This document shows positions 26,558 through 35,252 of a stretch of 64,000 nucleotides of DNA, one piece after another; the first letter of the stretch is position 1; every line of letters begins with the position of its first letter. Origin of the DNA: Polynucleobacter corsicus. Lineage in GTDB: Bacteria; Pseudomonadota; Gammaproteobacteria; Burkholderiales; Burkholderiaceae. The position numbers were made by a program, and so were the translations under genes. Location of the stretch: the NCBI RefSeq assembly GCF_018688255.1, contig NZ_CP061314.1, forward strand, positions 1,981,023 through 2,045,022, in the 5' to 3' direction. Below the pieces are notes generated by a model. It was given only the letters and a program-made list of their open reading frames with translations. It did no database searches and was not told the origin of the DNA.

Positions 26558-26671
26558 TGTCGTTTAAAACGACATCGCAAGCACCGGCCCTAGATGACAG
26601 TCGCTTAAATAGACGCAGGACCGACACAGGGATGACAAATCCCCAATAAATAAAGCGTCCTTTTAAAGGAC
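26558..26671. repeat. Three-palindrome cluster
   Basis: TGTCGTTTAAAACGACA (26558-26574, perfect), an imperfect GTCGCTTAAATAGACGC (about 26600) and GTCCTTTTAAAGGAC (26657-26671, perfect). The order is the same as at 17.1-17.4 kb, where a third palindrome of the same kind lies between the other two. Confidence 0.85.
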
Positions 26672-26718
26672 AGTTCATGATGGGGGGATGTGAACGGCAA
26701 CTGTAAACTATGTGGTCG

Positions 26719-26765
26719 GTACCGGACGTAAAGCATGTGTCCGGTACGGACCCGGTACGGACCGG
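26719..26765. repeat. GTACCGGAC inverted and direct repeats
   Basis: GTACCGGAC and GTCCGGTAC form a 9-bp stem with an 11-base loop. It is followed by two direct copies of CCGGTACGGA. Four CCGG sites occur within 45 bases, the site recognised by HpaII-like enzymes such as the pair at 33-35 kb. The cluster sits between the palindromes and tRNA 3' copy 7. Confidence 0.8.
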
Positions 26766-26772
26766 TATTTCT

Positions 26773-27025
26773 TGGTGGCCCGGGGCGGAATCGAACCACC
26801 GACACAAGGATTTTCAAATATCCTCCGATAGACCGCTTTCGCTTTAATTTCAAGGGCTTGAGTGACCAGTCTCGACTTGTCTAAAAATTGTGCGTCCTTG
26901 TGCCGGTCAAATTTGGCAATGAAATCAGAATCTTGCGAGGGACTATTTTTCCGTGTGTACAGATTGTGTCGCCATACCCTACCAGTCAATCACCATAGTG
27001 TCTATGAATGTCGTTTAAAACGACA
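26773..27025 (-). repeat. 253-bp duplicated block with tRNA 3' half (copy 7)
   Basis: Second copy of the block at 21837-22089. It starts with 45 bases identical to the tRNA 3' half (26773-26817) and ends in a TGTCGTTTAAAACGACA palindrome at 27009-27025. The HD-GYP gene stop follows 16 bases later. The near-identity means a recent duplication, or insertion of two closely related elements. Confidence 0.88.
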
Positions 27026-27040
27026 TTTCAACTGGCGTTC

Positions 27041-28087
27041 TTAAATTAGCGGTGGGAATGTATACCCATCAACTTTAAATACTTTTAAGCAAGCGTTAAC
27101 GACATCAGCATCAAATAGCTTGTCACTACCCATAGCGATTTCTTCTAATGCGGCATCTATACCTTTACCTTTTCTGTAAGGGCGATCAGATGACATTGCC
27201 TCTACTGTGTCTGCCACACCCAGAATACGAGCCTCCTCACAGACAATATCGCCTTTAATTGCGTTGGGGTAGCCACTGCCATCCAAACGCTCATGATGCT
27301 GAAGAACTGCTTGAGCAATATTCCAAGGAAAGTGAATATGTTTGAGCATGTCATAGCCAGCTTGAACATGATTCCTAAGCATGGCGACCTCAAAGTTGCT
27401 TAGGGCGATGGGCTTTGTGAGAATTTCTGCGGAAATAGAAATTTTGCCAATATCGTGAACTAAGGCGGCCATACGAACACCTTCAATGGTATGTATGGGC
27501 AAATTCATTTCCGTGGCAATTGCCACAGCCAAATTTGCCACGCGCTTTTGATGTCCGCCCGTATATGGATCGCGAGCAACAATGACATTGGCTAAAGTGT
27601 CAACCATTTCGTTCATAGAAATGTTGACTGAGTGCTGATACTCGAGCAACTCCTTTTCTAGCTTTTTTCTATCTGAGATGTCGCGAATATTACATTGAAT
27701 AACGCGGTCGCCATTAACGCCATAGGCATTGCTGATAAACTCTACATTAATAATCTCTTCATCTTTTCGTTTTAATGGGAGATCTTCATAGCGTATGTAG
27801 CCCTTGTCTTTGAGCACGGTAAAGGCTGTTAAAGCCGCGGCTTTATCTACCATCGCGCCAATTTCCCACAACTCTTTACCGATGAGCTCATCTCTTGTAA
27901 AGCCCAGTAGGTTAGTAATGAATGGATTAGCGTCTTGAATGACTCCCGTTTGAAAATCAAGTATCAAGATACCATCTTGAGCGGTCTCAAATAATCGCCT
28001 ATAGCGTAGCTCTGATTGTTTGGCTAACTGTTCTTTGTTTAAATCGTTTGTCATCAATATATTTGGTGAAATCAATAAATCCACCAT
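27041..28087 (-). CDS. PAS/HD-GYP domain c-di-GMP phosphodiesterase
   Basis: A 348-residue protein with a PAS domain (about 24-140, [15 protein letters not shown]) followed by an HD-GYP domain (about 155-340). The metal-binding VHDIGK and the [11 protein letters not shown] signature are intact, so hydrolysis of c-di-GMP is expected. It is divergent from a GGDEF cyclase and lies next to a PgaC-type exopolysaccharide synthase, so the three may form one control circuit. Start at the first ATG, with AAGAGG very close; an ATG 11 codons later is possible. Confidence 0.88.
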   Translation of the reverse strand: MVDLLISPNILMTNDLNKEQLAKQSELRYRRLFETAQDGILILDFQTGVIQDANPFITNLLGFTRDELIGKELWEIGAMVDKAAALTAFTVLKDKGYIRYEDLPLKRKDEEIINVEFISNAYGVNGDRVIQCNIRDISDRKKLEKELLEYQHSVNISMNEMVDTLANVIVARDPYTGGHQKRVANLAVAIATEMNLPIHTIEGVRMAALVHDIGKISISAEILTKPIALSNFEVAMLRNHVQAGYDMLKHIHFPWNIAQAVLQHHERLDGSGYPNAIKGDIVCEEARILGVADTVEAMSSDRPYRKGKGIDAALEEIAMGSDKLFDADVVNACLKVFKVDGYTFPPLI

Positions 28088-28190
28088 CCTCTTGATTTCA
28101 GTGTATACCCATTAATTCTGATGGTTATAGACTTTTAGTCTATTTAAGAGCTTAATTGAATCAATCTATCTTTTAGATGCGAGGAATATT

Positions 28191-29030
28191 TTGTACATAG
28201 CAATTAGCCTTTACAGCTTGTCTTTACTTTGCCAGGTTGTCGCATCATTAATTAGTCTTTCGTTATTTCGATATTCAGCAAAAGTATATCGTTTTCCTTG
28301 GCTTTTACTCGCTATAGGCTTGGCAATGATGATTGGGCGAAGAATGAATCCCATTCTTCATATATTCGAAACCGATCATTATGATTTAATAGACGCCCTC
28401 TTATCTCTACCAATTTCTGGTTTTTTATTACTTGGAGTGCTTGGTCTTAGAAAATTACTCCTCAAGTCTGACGATAAACAACTGACACTTGAAACTCTTG
28501 CTCAATTTGACCCCCTCACCAACAGCTTAAGTCGCACTGAAATTCTTTATCGAGCCTCTGAAGAAATTGATCGATCACGCAGAAATAAACATTCCTTTGC
28601 GCTTTTAGAAATGGACATTGACCATTTTAAAAATGTAAACGATCTGCTTGGTCATCATGTTGGCGATGAAGTCTTAATTAATTTAGTAAGGCACTCCCAA
28701 GAAGCCCTTCGCTCTATCGATTCAGTTGGACGAATTGGTGGAGAAGAATTTCTAATTCTTTTGCCAGAAACAGAAGCCGAGGGAGCCGCTCAAATTGCCG
28801 AGCGTTTGCGTAAACATATTGCTAACGCGATAAATGATACGAGCGCCCCAATACCAGTAAAAATCACCATTAGTATTGGGGTGACGATTTTTGAGCCAAA
28901 TGAAAACCATAGAATTGCGCGTGGAATAGTGCTCAATGAACTCATGAATAAAGCTGACTTAGCAATGTATCAAGCTAAAAATGAAGGGCGAAATCGTGTT
29001 GCCTTTTGGAGCGCCTCTACCCCCCCTTAA
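28191..29030 (+). CDS. Membrane-bound GGDEF diguanylate cyclase
   Basis: A 279-residue protein with three or so hydrophobic segments (about 5-95) and a C-terminal GGDEF domain. The active-site loop is GRIGGEEF and DPLTNSLSRTE is the domain start; SRSRRNKHSFALLEMDIDHFK carries the GTP-binding region. No I-site RxxD is obvious directly before GGEEF. TTG start with a GAGG site. Makes c-di-GMP, probably opposing the adjacent HD-GYP enzyme. Confidence 0.88.
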   Translation: MYIAISLYSLSLLCQVVASLISLSLFRYSAKVYRFPWLLLAIGLAMMIGRRMNPILHIFETDHYDLIDALLSLPISGFLLLGVLGLRKLLLKSDDKQLTLETLAQFDPLTNSLSRTEILYRASEEIDRSRRNKHSFALLEMDIDHFKNVNDLLGHHVGDEVLINLVRHSQEALRSIDSVGRIGGEEFLILLPETEAEGAAQIAERLRKHIANAINDTSAPIPVKITISIGVTIFEPNENHRIARGIVLNELMNKADLAMYQAKNEGRNRVAFWSASTPP

Positions 29031-29042
29031 GAGGGCATGATA

Positions 29043-29987
29043 TTAAAAAGGAATGATTAATTCTTCCATCACATAGCGATAAAAGTAATTGGGGCCTAAA
29101 AACCCAGCAGACTTTCCATAACCAGCACGAGTCTTAAAGTAATAGTCATTTGATGCTACCGGACTGGTTGCCGCGAACTCATAAAGTTGTGTAGTGGTAC
29201 TTGGATCTTGATTGACTGTTTGCCGCCCAACACCTGCTGTGCCACTGAGCATCCAACCCGCCATTCTTTTTCTTGCCCCAAACGCAATCATCGTTTCGTT
29301 ATAGGTTGATGGGTTGAAATAGTTATTAGCAACATTGGTATTGGTATCCCTAAATTGGCGATAACGCAGTTGCGCCGTTAGCCCGTAGTCTGGCACTAGG
29401 TCGTAAATGAGCTTTGCCCTCACTATTGGCCTTGTATTAGTGTCAGAGAAATACATATTGGCACCCATCAATATCGCAGTTAAACGCTCAAGAACTTGTT
29501 GCTCAATGCTCACTCCGCCAAGCGTGTAATAGATTCCATTGTTTAAGGAGTTTTGCGTCTCCACTCTATCTCGATTAACAATCACTTCAGCTTTTGTAGA
29601 GTCTGTTACGCGAAATCCATAATTACTATCAGTTGTAACTAATTGATGGCTATTCTCAGTGTTGTAACCAATATTGAGGTTATAGCCTAGAGCTGTTCGC
29701 GGATTAATTGCCTTTGTCATTAACGTATATTGCTCACCTGTTGAGCTCCAGCCGCCTTGCGTAAAGTAATTGTGCTGATAGGTAATGCCTGTATATTTTT
29801 CACCATGCTCGTACAAAGGTAGGTAGCCTGCCTTGTATTTGTATGTAGAAAACCCTTCGCTATCGGAGCTGAAATACACATTCGGCACTGAAATAGCCTG
29901 CTTTGTTTGCTCTGTCTCTTCTTCGGCATTCGCATGAGAACTAAACAGTATGGAGATCATTAGAAAAATCTGAACTATTCTTTTCAT
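29043..29987 (-). CDS. YaiO/PgaA-like outer-membrane beta-barrel protein
   Basis: A 314-residue exported protein (signal peptide to about residue 22) built of amphipathic strands, similar in length and pattern to YaiO-type barrels and the C-terminal barrel of PgaA, which exports poly-N-acetylglucosamine. It lacks the PgaA TPR domain. The start used (ATG 29987) overlaps the synthase stop by 4 bases, so the two are coupled. It probably provides the outer-membrane exit for the polymer made by the upstream synthase. Confidence 0.75.
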   Translation of the reverse strand: MKRIVQIFLMISILFSSHANAEEETEQTKQAISVPNVYFSSDSEGFSTYKYKAGYLPLYEHGEKYTGITYQHNYFTQGGWSSTGEQYTLMTKAINPRTALGYNLNIGYNTENSHQLVTTDSNYGFRVTDSTKAEVIVNRDRVETQNSLNNGIYYTLGGVSIEQQVLERLTAILMGANMYFSDTNTRPIVRAKLIYDLVPDYGLTAQLRYRQFRDTNTNVANNYFNPSTYNETMIAFGARKRMAGWMLSGTAGVGRQTVNQDPSTTTQLYEFAATSPVASNDYYFKTRAGYGKSAGFLGPNYFYRYVMEELIIPF

Positions 29988-31285
29988 TTCGTTCCCCAAG
30001 ATTTACGAAGATTTAACAGCTCAGAAAAATATCCATAAACACAAGCGGGCTGAAGCACTAAGCCATAGGCAAAAACATAGGATAAGAAGCCCAACATATT
30101 TGCCCGGACCGTTAAATGCTCAGCATTAAACATCGCCTTGCCCTTTAAATACATTTGCCAATTGAGTAAAAAAGCCATCGGCAATAGTGATAGCGTCATG
30201 GGGCCTGCTATCCAATAGATGCCAAAACAAGCCAGGATTAGTCCAGGGATAAATCCAAAAGTAAAAGCAATATCCATTAGTGGAAACAATGTATTCCACC
30301 AAATGTATAGTGTTGAAAATCTTGGCTTAACAAGAATCGTGGGGTTGTCCTTAAAAGCTTCTATCAATCCCCGTGACCAACGCCTTCTTTGGTGTATGAA
30401 TTTACTTAAAGTATTGGGGCAATCCGTAAAAGCCAAAGCATCCTCAGCATGTCCCACTCTATAGCCTGCTGACAAAATTCTCCAAGTCAGTACGATATCT
30501 TCACCGACCATCTCTGGCCAACCGCCCAATTCCAAAACTGTTTTACGGTCATACAAAGAGAATGCGCCTTGGGCAACTAAAGTACCTTGGAATAAAGACT
30601 GAATTCGCTTGATAGTCGCAATACCTAAAAAGTAATCCCACTCCTGCGCCTTGGTAACCCAGTTTTCTCTTGAATTGCGAATGAGAATTTCTCCAGCAAC
30701 TGCTTTGGTATTGATTGGATCGGAGAGGTATCGACCAACTAAGTGACGGACGCCATCTTTCAATATATAGCTATCAGCATCGATTGAAATAATAATATCC
30801 GTCGTACATTTTGCCAAACCATGATTGAGAGCGGACGCTTTGCCACCGTTACGCCCTAAATCAATGAGCTCTAAATTGGGATGAGCCAACTGTAATGCTT
30901 TAACAGAATCGACAGTCTTATCACTAGAGCCATCATTAATCACAATGATGCGAATATCTGCTGGGTAATCCTGTAGAAAAATTCCTGACAGAGATGAAGC
31001 TATTGATGCCCCCTCGTTATAGGCGGCGATTAATATAGTGACCGGAGGGTAATGCTGATCAAGTATCACTTTTGGGCGGCGATCTAGTAGAAGAGCCATG
31101 GCCACAAAAGCATTCATAAAGCCTGGAACAATAGCTACAAATGTAATGACGAAATAAGCGAGGAATGTTCCTATTTCATTGCTCAGGTCTGAATACCAGG
31201 GCTGGGAATGCCAAAAAGAAAATCCCATCCAACTTAAGGAAAATAGTAGTGAAACGATAAATTTTCCTTTTACTGAAAAATACAA
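29984..31285 (-). CDS. PgaC/NodC-like family 2 glycosyltransferase
   Basis: A 433-residue membrane glycosyltransferase. Two N-terminal helices, then the GT2 domain: ILIAAYNEGASI, INDGSSDKT, SIDADSYI (DxD), VGEDIVLTW (ED) and HQRRRWSRGL (QxxRW), all processive-synthase motifs. Three or four C-terminal helices follow. It resembles the poly-N-acetylglucosamine synthase PgaC; substrate is inferred. No PgaB deacetylase or PgaD is present. Neighbouring GGDEF and HD-GYP genes suggest c-di-GMP control. It starts about 55 bases from the palindrome beside the tRNA. Confidence 0.85.
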   Translation of the reverse strand: MYFSVKGKFIVSLLFSLSWMGFSFWHSQPWYSDLSNEIGTFLAYFVITFVAIVPGFMNAFVAMALLLDRRPKVILDQHYPPVTILIAAYNEGASIASSLSGIFLQDYPADIRIIVINDGSSDKTVDSVKALQLAHPNLELIDLGRNGGKASALNHGLAKCTTDIIISIDADSYILKDGVRHLVGRYLSDPINTKAVAGEILIRNSRENWVTKAQEWDYFLGIATIKRIQSLFQGTLVAQGAFSLYDRKTVLELGGWPEMVGEDIVLTWRILSAGYRVGHAEDALAFTDCPNTLSKFIHQRRRWSRGLIEAFKDNPTILVKPRFSTLYIWWNTLFPLMDIAFTFGFIPGLILACFGIYWIAGPMTLSLLPMAFLLNWQMYLKGKAMFNAEHLTVRANMLGFLSYVFAYGLVLQPACVYGYFSELLNLRKSWGTK

Positions 31286-31338
31286 AGGATTCCACCAAAA
31301 TTTATAATTGTTCAGAATACTCCCTGATGGGATTGTTT

Positions 31339-31401
31339 TGTCGTTTTAAACGACATTGACTGACACAGGGATGTTTAATTGACATGTCCTTTAAAAGGAC
31401 A
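31339..31401. repeat. Paired palindromes next to the intact tRNA
   Basis: TGTCGTTTTAAACGACA (31339-31355) and TGTCCTTTAAAAGGACA (31385-31401), both perfect. They lie between the glycosyltransferase start and the tRNA-Phe terminator, in the same order as in the internal units. Confidence 0.9.
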
Positions 31402-31530
31402 TTTGATGACCCTGATATCCCAGTCTAGAACCAGAGTGGCTGAATCCTGATTGACGGATTAAATCTATGGGATTTGACTAAACATGCTAGGCGCAAGGTC
31501 TAAGCACCATTAAGCACTAGAAATAAAAAT

Positions 31531-31547
31531 AGCCCAACAAGTGGGCT
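31531..31547 (-). terminator. tRNA-Phe terminator
   Basis: AGCCCAACAAGTGGGCT hairpin, followed by TATTTTTATTT on the minus strand, 11 bases beyond the tRNA CCA end. Copies of it mark other array units. Confidence 0.88.
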
Positions 31548-31558
31548 ATAGAGATTCT

Positions 31559-31634
31559 TGGTGGCCCGGGGCGGAATCGAACCACCGACACAAGGATTTT
31601 CAATCCTCTGCTCTACCGACTGAGCTACCAGGCC
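31559..31634 (-). tRNA. tRNA-Phe (GAA)
   Basis: A 76-base cloverleaf on the minus strand. Acceptor GGCCTGG pairs with CCGGGCC, D-stem GCTC/GAGC, anticodon stem GAGGA/TCCTT with loop TTGAAAA (anticodon GAA), T-stem GGTGG/CCGCC with TTCGATT loop, and an encoded CCA end. It is the only intact copy here. It is the target for elements on both sides: displaced 3' ends to the left, a displaced 5' half to the right at 41.66 kb. Confidence 0.97.
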
Positions 31635-31638
31635 AAGA
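31596..31638. repeat. attL: 43-bp direct repeat (tRNA-Phe 5' half)
   Basis: From the anticodon loop through the tRNA 5' end plus 4 upstream bases, identical to 41661-41703. It marks the left end of the 10-kb island. The crossover falls in or beside the anticodon loop. Confidence 0.92.
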
Positions 31639-31643
31639 CTGCT

Positions 31644-31649
31644 ATTATA
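31644..31649 (-). promoter_or_regulatory. tRNA-Phe -10 box supplied by the island
   Basis: TATAAT on the minus strand, 9 bases before the first tRNA base, with a TTAACA candidate -35 at 19-base spacing. It lies inside the island, so the element replaces the tRNA's native promoter. Confidence 0.65.
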
Positions 31650-31901
31650 CGCAAACTGTTCTTAAAGCTGTTAAAAAATCCTCTACTGTGCGTTTCCACC
31701 TTGTAGTTATCAGCCTTTCTGCTGTATGCACGCTATACAAAATAGTTTTCACTGTGTCCATTTTGTCCCACTGTAAAAACCCTGCGTTTACTTAAACCAC
31801 ACCCTACAAGCACACAAAACCTACCAAAATATTGCTGTTAGCAGTTGTAGCACACCAAAAATCAGGTTGTCCTTGTACTGTGCTGACACTACGCTATAAA
31901 A

Positions 31902-33155
31902 ATGCGTCGTCCGTTTACACAGTTAGTTAAAGCACAAGGTACAAGTAGCAACAGCCTCACCACCTTACAAAATGACAACATTGTGTACTTGCGCGACGGA
32001 GAGGTAGTGCTGTACAAGCGTGAAAACAGTAGCGTATGGCAGATGCGCTACAGGCTATATGACAAGGAGTGGCGCAGGGTAAGCACAAAGCATCACAACA
32101 TAGACTACGCAATACGAACAGCAGGCGACATATATGACGAGGCGAGATTTAGAGAGCGTTTAGGATTGTCGTTCACTCGTCGCAAGTTTGGTGCTATCGC
32201 TAAAGTTTGTTTACAAGATATAAGAACAGAAATAGACGCTGGCATAAAGCCAATGACTAACAGCGACTACACAAGAGCAATAAACAAATATCTTATTCCG
32301 TTTTTTGAAAACTACTATATAGAAAATATAGACGCAGAAGTAATGCGTCAATATGAAGTGTGGCGCAATGAACTAATGAAACGCATTCCGTTAGCGAGTA
32401 CATTAGCAACTCACGCAAGCGCATACAGACGAGTGATAGACACAGCAATACAGCGTGGATGGTTGAGCGAAAACTTACCTACAGCACAAATGAGTAGGCG
32501 TGGAGAGAAAGGTAAGGCGCGACCAGGCTTCACGCGAGCAGAGATTGATTACTTGTTAGATTTTTTAGATAGCTACAGTAAAGGTGGGCACAGTGCTCGC
32601 GCAAAAGAAATGCGCTTGTTGAGTAGAGACTACATAGAGTTATTGATTGGTACAGGTATGCGCTGTGGCAAAGAGAGCCTACACATTAAATGGAAGCACA
32701 TAGAGTGGTACATAGACAGCAACACAGCAAAACGGTACCTGCGTATATGGGTAAGCGGAAAAACAGGCGCACGCCACCTAATTGCTAAGCACAAAGTACA
32801 AGAAGCATTAGAGAGATTAATAAGTAGAGAGCCAATATTTAATGGCAAAACATTGGACATGGTGCTAGCAGAGAAGCATGATGTTTATTTGTTTAAGCTA
32901 TCTGACGGCGATCGTCCAAAGAGCTTTCACACAACATTTAATTGGCTAATGAAAGCAAGTGGCTTACTTAAAGATGCGGCTACAGGACAGAACAGAACAC
33001 AATACAGCCTGCGCCATACCTATGCCACCCTAGCACTTACTGATGGCGGCATGGATGTACATACACTAGCAAAGCAAATGGGAACAAGTGTTGGGATGCT
33101 TGAAAAACATTACAGCAAGCTAACGGCGACAATGGCGGCGGATAGATTGGCTTAA
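31902..33155 (+). CDS. int: Tyrosine-type site-specific integrase
   Basis: A 417-residue phage-type integrase. An N-terminal arm-binding/SAM-like region (about 70-200, FENYYIENIDAEVM) is followed by the catalytic domain. GTGMRCGKESLHIKWKHIEW holds the first Arg, YSLRHTYATLAL holds R371, and EKHYSKL holds the nucleophile Y404. The H/W position before the Tyr has MGTS, common in integrases of this branch. It sits next to attL and is predicted to catalyse insertion in tRNA-Phe. Confidence 0.95.
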   Translation: MRRPFTQLVKAQGTSSNSLTTLQNDNIVYLRDGEVVLYKRENSSVWQMRYRLYDKEWRRVSTKHHNIDYAIRTAGDIYDEARFRERLGLSFTRRKFGAIAKVCLQDIRTEIDAGIKPMTNSDYTRAINKYLIPFFENYYIENIDAEVMRQYEVWRNELMKRIPLASTLATHASAYRRVIDTAIQRGWLSENLPTAQMSRRGEKGKARPGFTRAEIDYLLDFLDSYSKGGHSARAKEMRLLSRDYIELLIGTGMRCGKESLHIKWKHIEWYIDSNTAKRYLRIWVSGKTGARHLIAKHKVQEALERLISREPIFNGKTLDMVLAEKHDVYLFKLSDGDRPKSFHTTFNWLMKASGLLKDAATGQNRTQYSLRHTYATLALTDGGMDVHTLAKQMGTSVGMLEKHYSKLTATMAADRLA

Positions 33156-33176
33156 GCGTAAATTTTTTTTACGCTT
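33154..33176. repeat. Island hairpin 1 (AAGCGTnAA / TTnACGCTT)
   Basis: AAGCGTAAA and TTTACGCTT arms around a T-run, overlapping the integrase stop codon. Between two convergent genes, so it may act as a two-way terminator. First of five related hairpins in the island. Confidence 0.85.
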
Positions 33177-33185
33177 GCCACTTAG

Positions 33186-34238
33186 CTAAAGTCTTATTAA
33201 CAAGTTAAATTTGAAAAACTTATCATCAAAAACCTTTCCGAAGTCATGCCGTGTTGTGCTTGCCGTATCAAAGAAGCTATGCTCAAAAAGATAGTCATTA
33301 AGGTTGGTGTTGGATTGGGTATCGTCTAAATAAAAACTAGCTAATTTGCCATCAGCCTTAACTACGATCATTCCACCGTTCGCCGATAAGGATCCATTCC
33401 AAAGATCTCGTGGCACCATACCAAATGCTGTAGCTGTCAAAAATTTAGAAATGATCTTTTGGTAGTCACTTGTATTGGTGAAATTGAAAGGGTTTTTATT
33501 CGCCACAATCGCCAATAAATCTTTTATATATTTTTCCCTATTGCTGGCTCCATAGTATTCAACAAGTAAGCGACTAATAAGAATTTCTAAATTTTGATCC
33601 ACCCTTTGTAAGTTTTGCTTGTATGTTTGATTAACAGAGCCGAGATGCTTCAGTGGCAATGACTTAACAAGTCTGCCTAAATTTTTAGGTGTCGGGTCGG
33701 CTATGCTAATTTTAGAGGGTGCTTCATATAAAAAATTAGTGGATTGTGAGGCGTTTAATAAAGAAGTTGCGCCACCTAAATTACTTTTGATGCTAAAGCC
33801 TTTTATGGCTTTGGTTTGACTGGCTGAGTCATAGATCTCTAGCTTAATATCACTTTTTTCAGAGCGAGTTGCTTTTATTTGAGGATTAAAAAAGTCATTC
33901 CACAGACTATCAAGCTGATTAAAGCTAAAGGTTGTTGATGTGGAAGTTTGGATCTGTTGGAAAAGGCTTGTAGCAATACCTTTTACATCACCAATTGGAA
34001 TGCTGTTGTTTTGCCCATCATAGTTAGCAATAACAGAATCATTTTGAACAGCTAAGCTAACAAATTTATTGGGAGCATCTGTGGGTATAAGGATTGAATG
34101 AACTTTATATTGACTGGTATTTTGGTCGGCTAAAGATTTGTCGGACAAAATAAAATTGGCATTACCAATCAGAGCAAGAAGCGCATACGCCTCACTCCAT
34201 TCACCACGATTCATTGTTAAGTTTTGTATCCTGCTCAT
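33186..34238 (-). CDS. HpaII-family type II restriction endonuclease
   Basis: A 350-residue protein with the features of HpaII-like enzymes: an N-terminal NRGEWSEAYALLALIG block, a central GFSIKSNLGGATSLLNAS stretch (catalytic-core-like E/K residues), and a C-terminal FDTASTTRHDFGKVFDDK ending in LLIRL. The expected target is CCGG, cleaved when unmethylated. It is encoded 23 bases downstream of its probable cognate methyltransferase, so the methyltransferase is made first. Specificity is inferred from family resemblance. Confidence 0.8.
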   Translation of the reverse strand: MSRIQNLTMNRGEWSEAYALLALIGNANFILSDKSLADQNTSQYKVHSILIPTDAPNKFVSLAVQNDSVIANYDGQNNSIPIGDVKGIATSLFQQIQTSTSTTFSFNQLDSLWNDFFNPQIKATRSEKSDIKLEIYDSASQTKAIKGFSIKSNLGGATSLLNASQSTNFLYEAPSKISIADPTPKNLGRLVKSLPLKHLGSVNQTYKQNLQRVDQNLEILISRLLVEYYGASNREKYIKDLLAIVANKNPFNFTNTSDYQKIISKFLTATAFGMVPRDLWNGSLSANGGMIVVKADGKLASFYLDDTQSNTNLNDYLFEHSFFDTASTTRHDFGKVFDDKFFKFNLLIRL

Positions 34239-34261
34239 AAAAGGCAGGATACATCAAACTA

Positions 34262-35194
34262 TTAATTTTTAGAACTTTTAATATATTTGATAATTGATTT
34301 AGCAACTTCTTGTATCGCATCAACGGCAACACTATTACCAAGCTGTTTCATTGCCTGACCTTTGGCAACAGGAAATTGAAAATCATCAGGGAATCCCATC
34401 ATCTTCTTCCCTTGTTCAACGCCCAACCTCTTTACTTGTCCATCCACTAAGTAAGCATCCCAATTTCTTCTATCATCTATGCCTGAGCCTTTTCCTCCAA
34501 CCCGAAGAGTAAAGCCAATCTCCCGAGAACATTCACCACCCCAAACATCAGACATATTAAATTTCAATTCTTTTTTGTCAGGAAATTGAAATGGCTCTTT
34601 GTAATCATCTTCTTTGCGGAAACCAATAATAAAAATTCTCGGTCTATGCTGTGGTAGCCCGTAGTCAGAAGCTTTCACGACCTTGTAGTGAATGTCATAC
34701 TCAAGTTCTACTTGTAGTATTTGCTTAATTACATCAAATGTTCTGCCAGTGTCGTGATTTTGTAGGTGCCTTACATTTTCCAAAAAAAATGCTTTGGGTC
34801 TCTTAGTTTTTAATATGTCTCTAATGTGAAAAAACATATTACCCCGTGACTCATGTTCTTCATTAAATCCCTTTTTATGTCCAGCCTGTGAGAAAGGCTG
34901 ACAAGGAAATCCCGCACAAAGAATGTCATGATCAGGAATATCATCAGGATCAATATTTGTAATGTCGTCATTAAATAAGGGACTATCAAACATATCTTCG
35001 CTAAACAAGTTAGGCGAGATGGACTTAAAGTTTTCTTTATAAGTCTTGCGGGCGAAAGGATCTTTCTCAGACGCAAATACGCATTCACTCCCTTCATTAT
35101 GAAATGCGATGTGGAAGCCGCCAATTCCTGCGAACAGATCAATAAACTTAAGTTTATTTTTGTTTGATTTGGATGGTTTGCGTGTTTTATTCAT
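34262..35194 (-). CDS. DNA (cytosine-5) methyltransferase, HpaII-like
   Basis: A 310-residue C5-cytosine methyltransferase. SAM motif I is FAGIGGFHIAF (21-31), the catalytic PCQPFSQAGHKKGF has nucleophile C98, and ENVRHL is motif VI. GLPQHRPRIFIIG (motif VIII) and QLGNSVAV (motif X) are present. It protects host DNA from the adjacent endonuclease, presumably at CCGG. No regulatory C-protein or Vsr repair gene is linked. The target-recognition region (about 210-265) is short. Confidence 0.92.
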   Translation of the reverse strand: MNKTRKPSKSNKNKLKFIDLFAGIGGFHIAFHNEGSECVFASEKDPFARKTYKENFKSISPNLFSEDMFDSPLFNDDITNIDPDDIPDHDILCAGFPCQPFSQAGHKKGFNEEHESRGNMFFHIRDILKTKRPKAFFLENVRHLQNHDTGRTFDVIKQILQVELEYDIHYKVVKASDYGLPQHRPRIFIIGFRKEDDYKEPFQFPDKKELKFNMSDVWGGECSREIGFTLRVGGKGSGIDDRRNWDAYLVDGQVKRLGVEQGKKMMGFPDDFQFPVAKGQAMKQLGNSVAVDAIQEVAKSIIKYIKSSKN

Positions 35195-35225
35195 AGTGAT
35201 TTATTTTTTAATTATATTGTCTTTT

Positions 35226-35246
35226 AGCGTAAATATTTTTTACGCT
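35226..35246. repeat. Island hairpin 2
   Basis: AGCGTAAATATTTTTTACGCT palindrome-like stem between the methyltransferase and the next gene (same family as hairpin 1). Confidence 0.8.
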
Positions 35247-35252
35247 TATTTT

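Noticed and set aside
31541..31795. An 84-codon frame over the tRNA-Phe gene, with a peptide like [20 protein letters not shown]
   Set aside because: It is the familiar spurious translation of a tRNA read on the opposite strand; the tRNA is intact and no ribosome-binding site is present.
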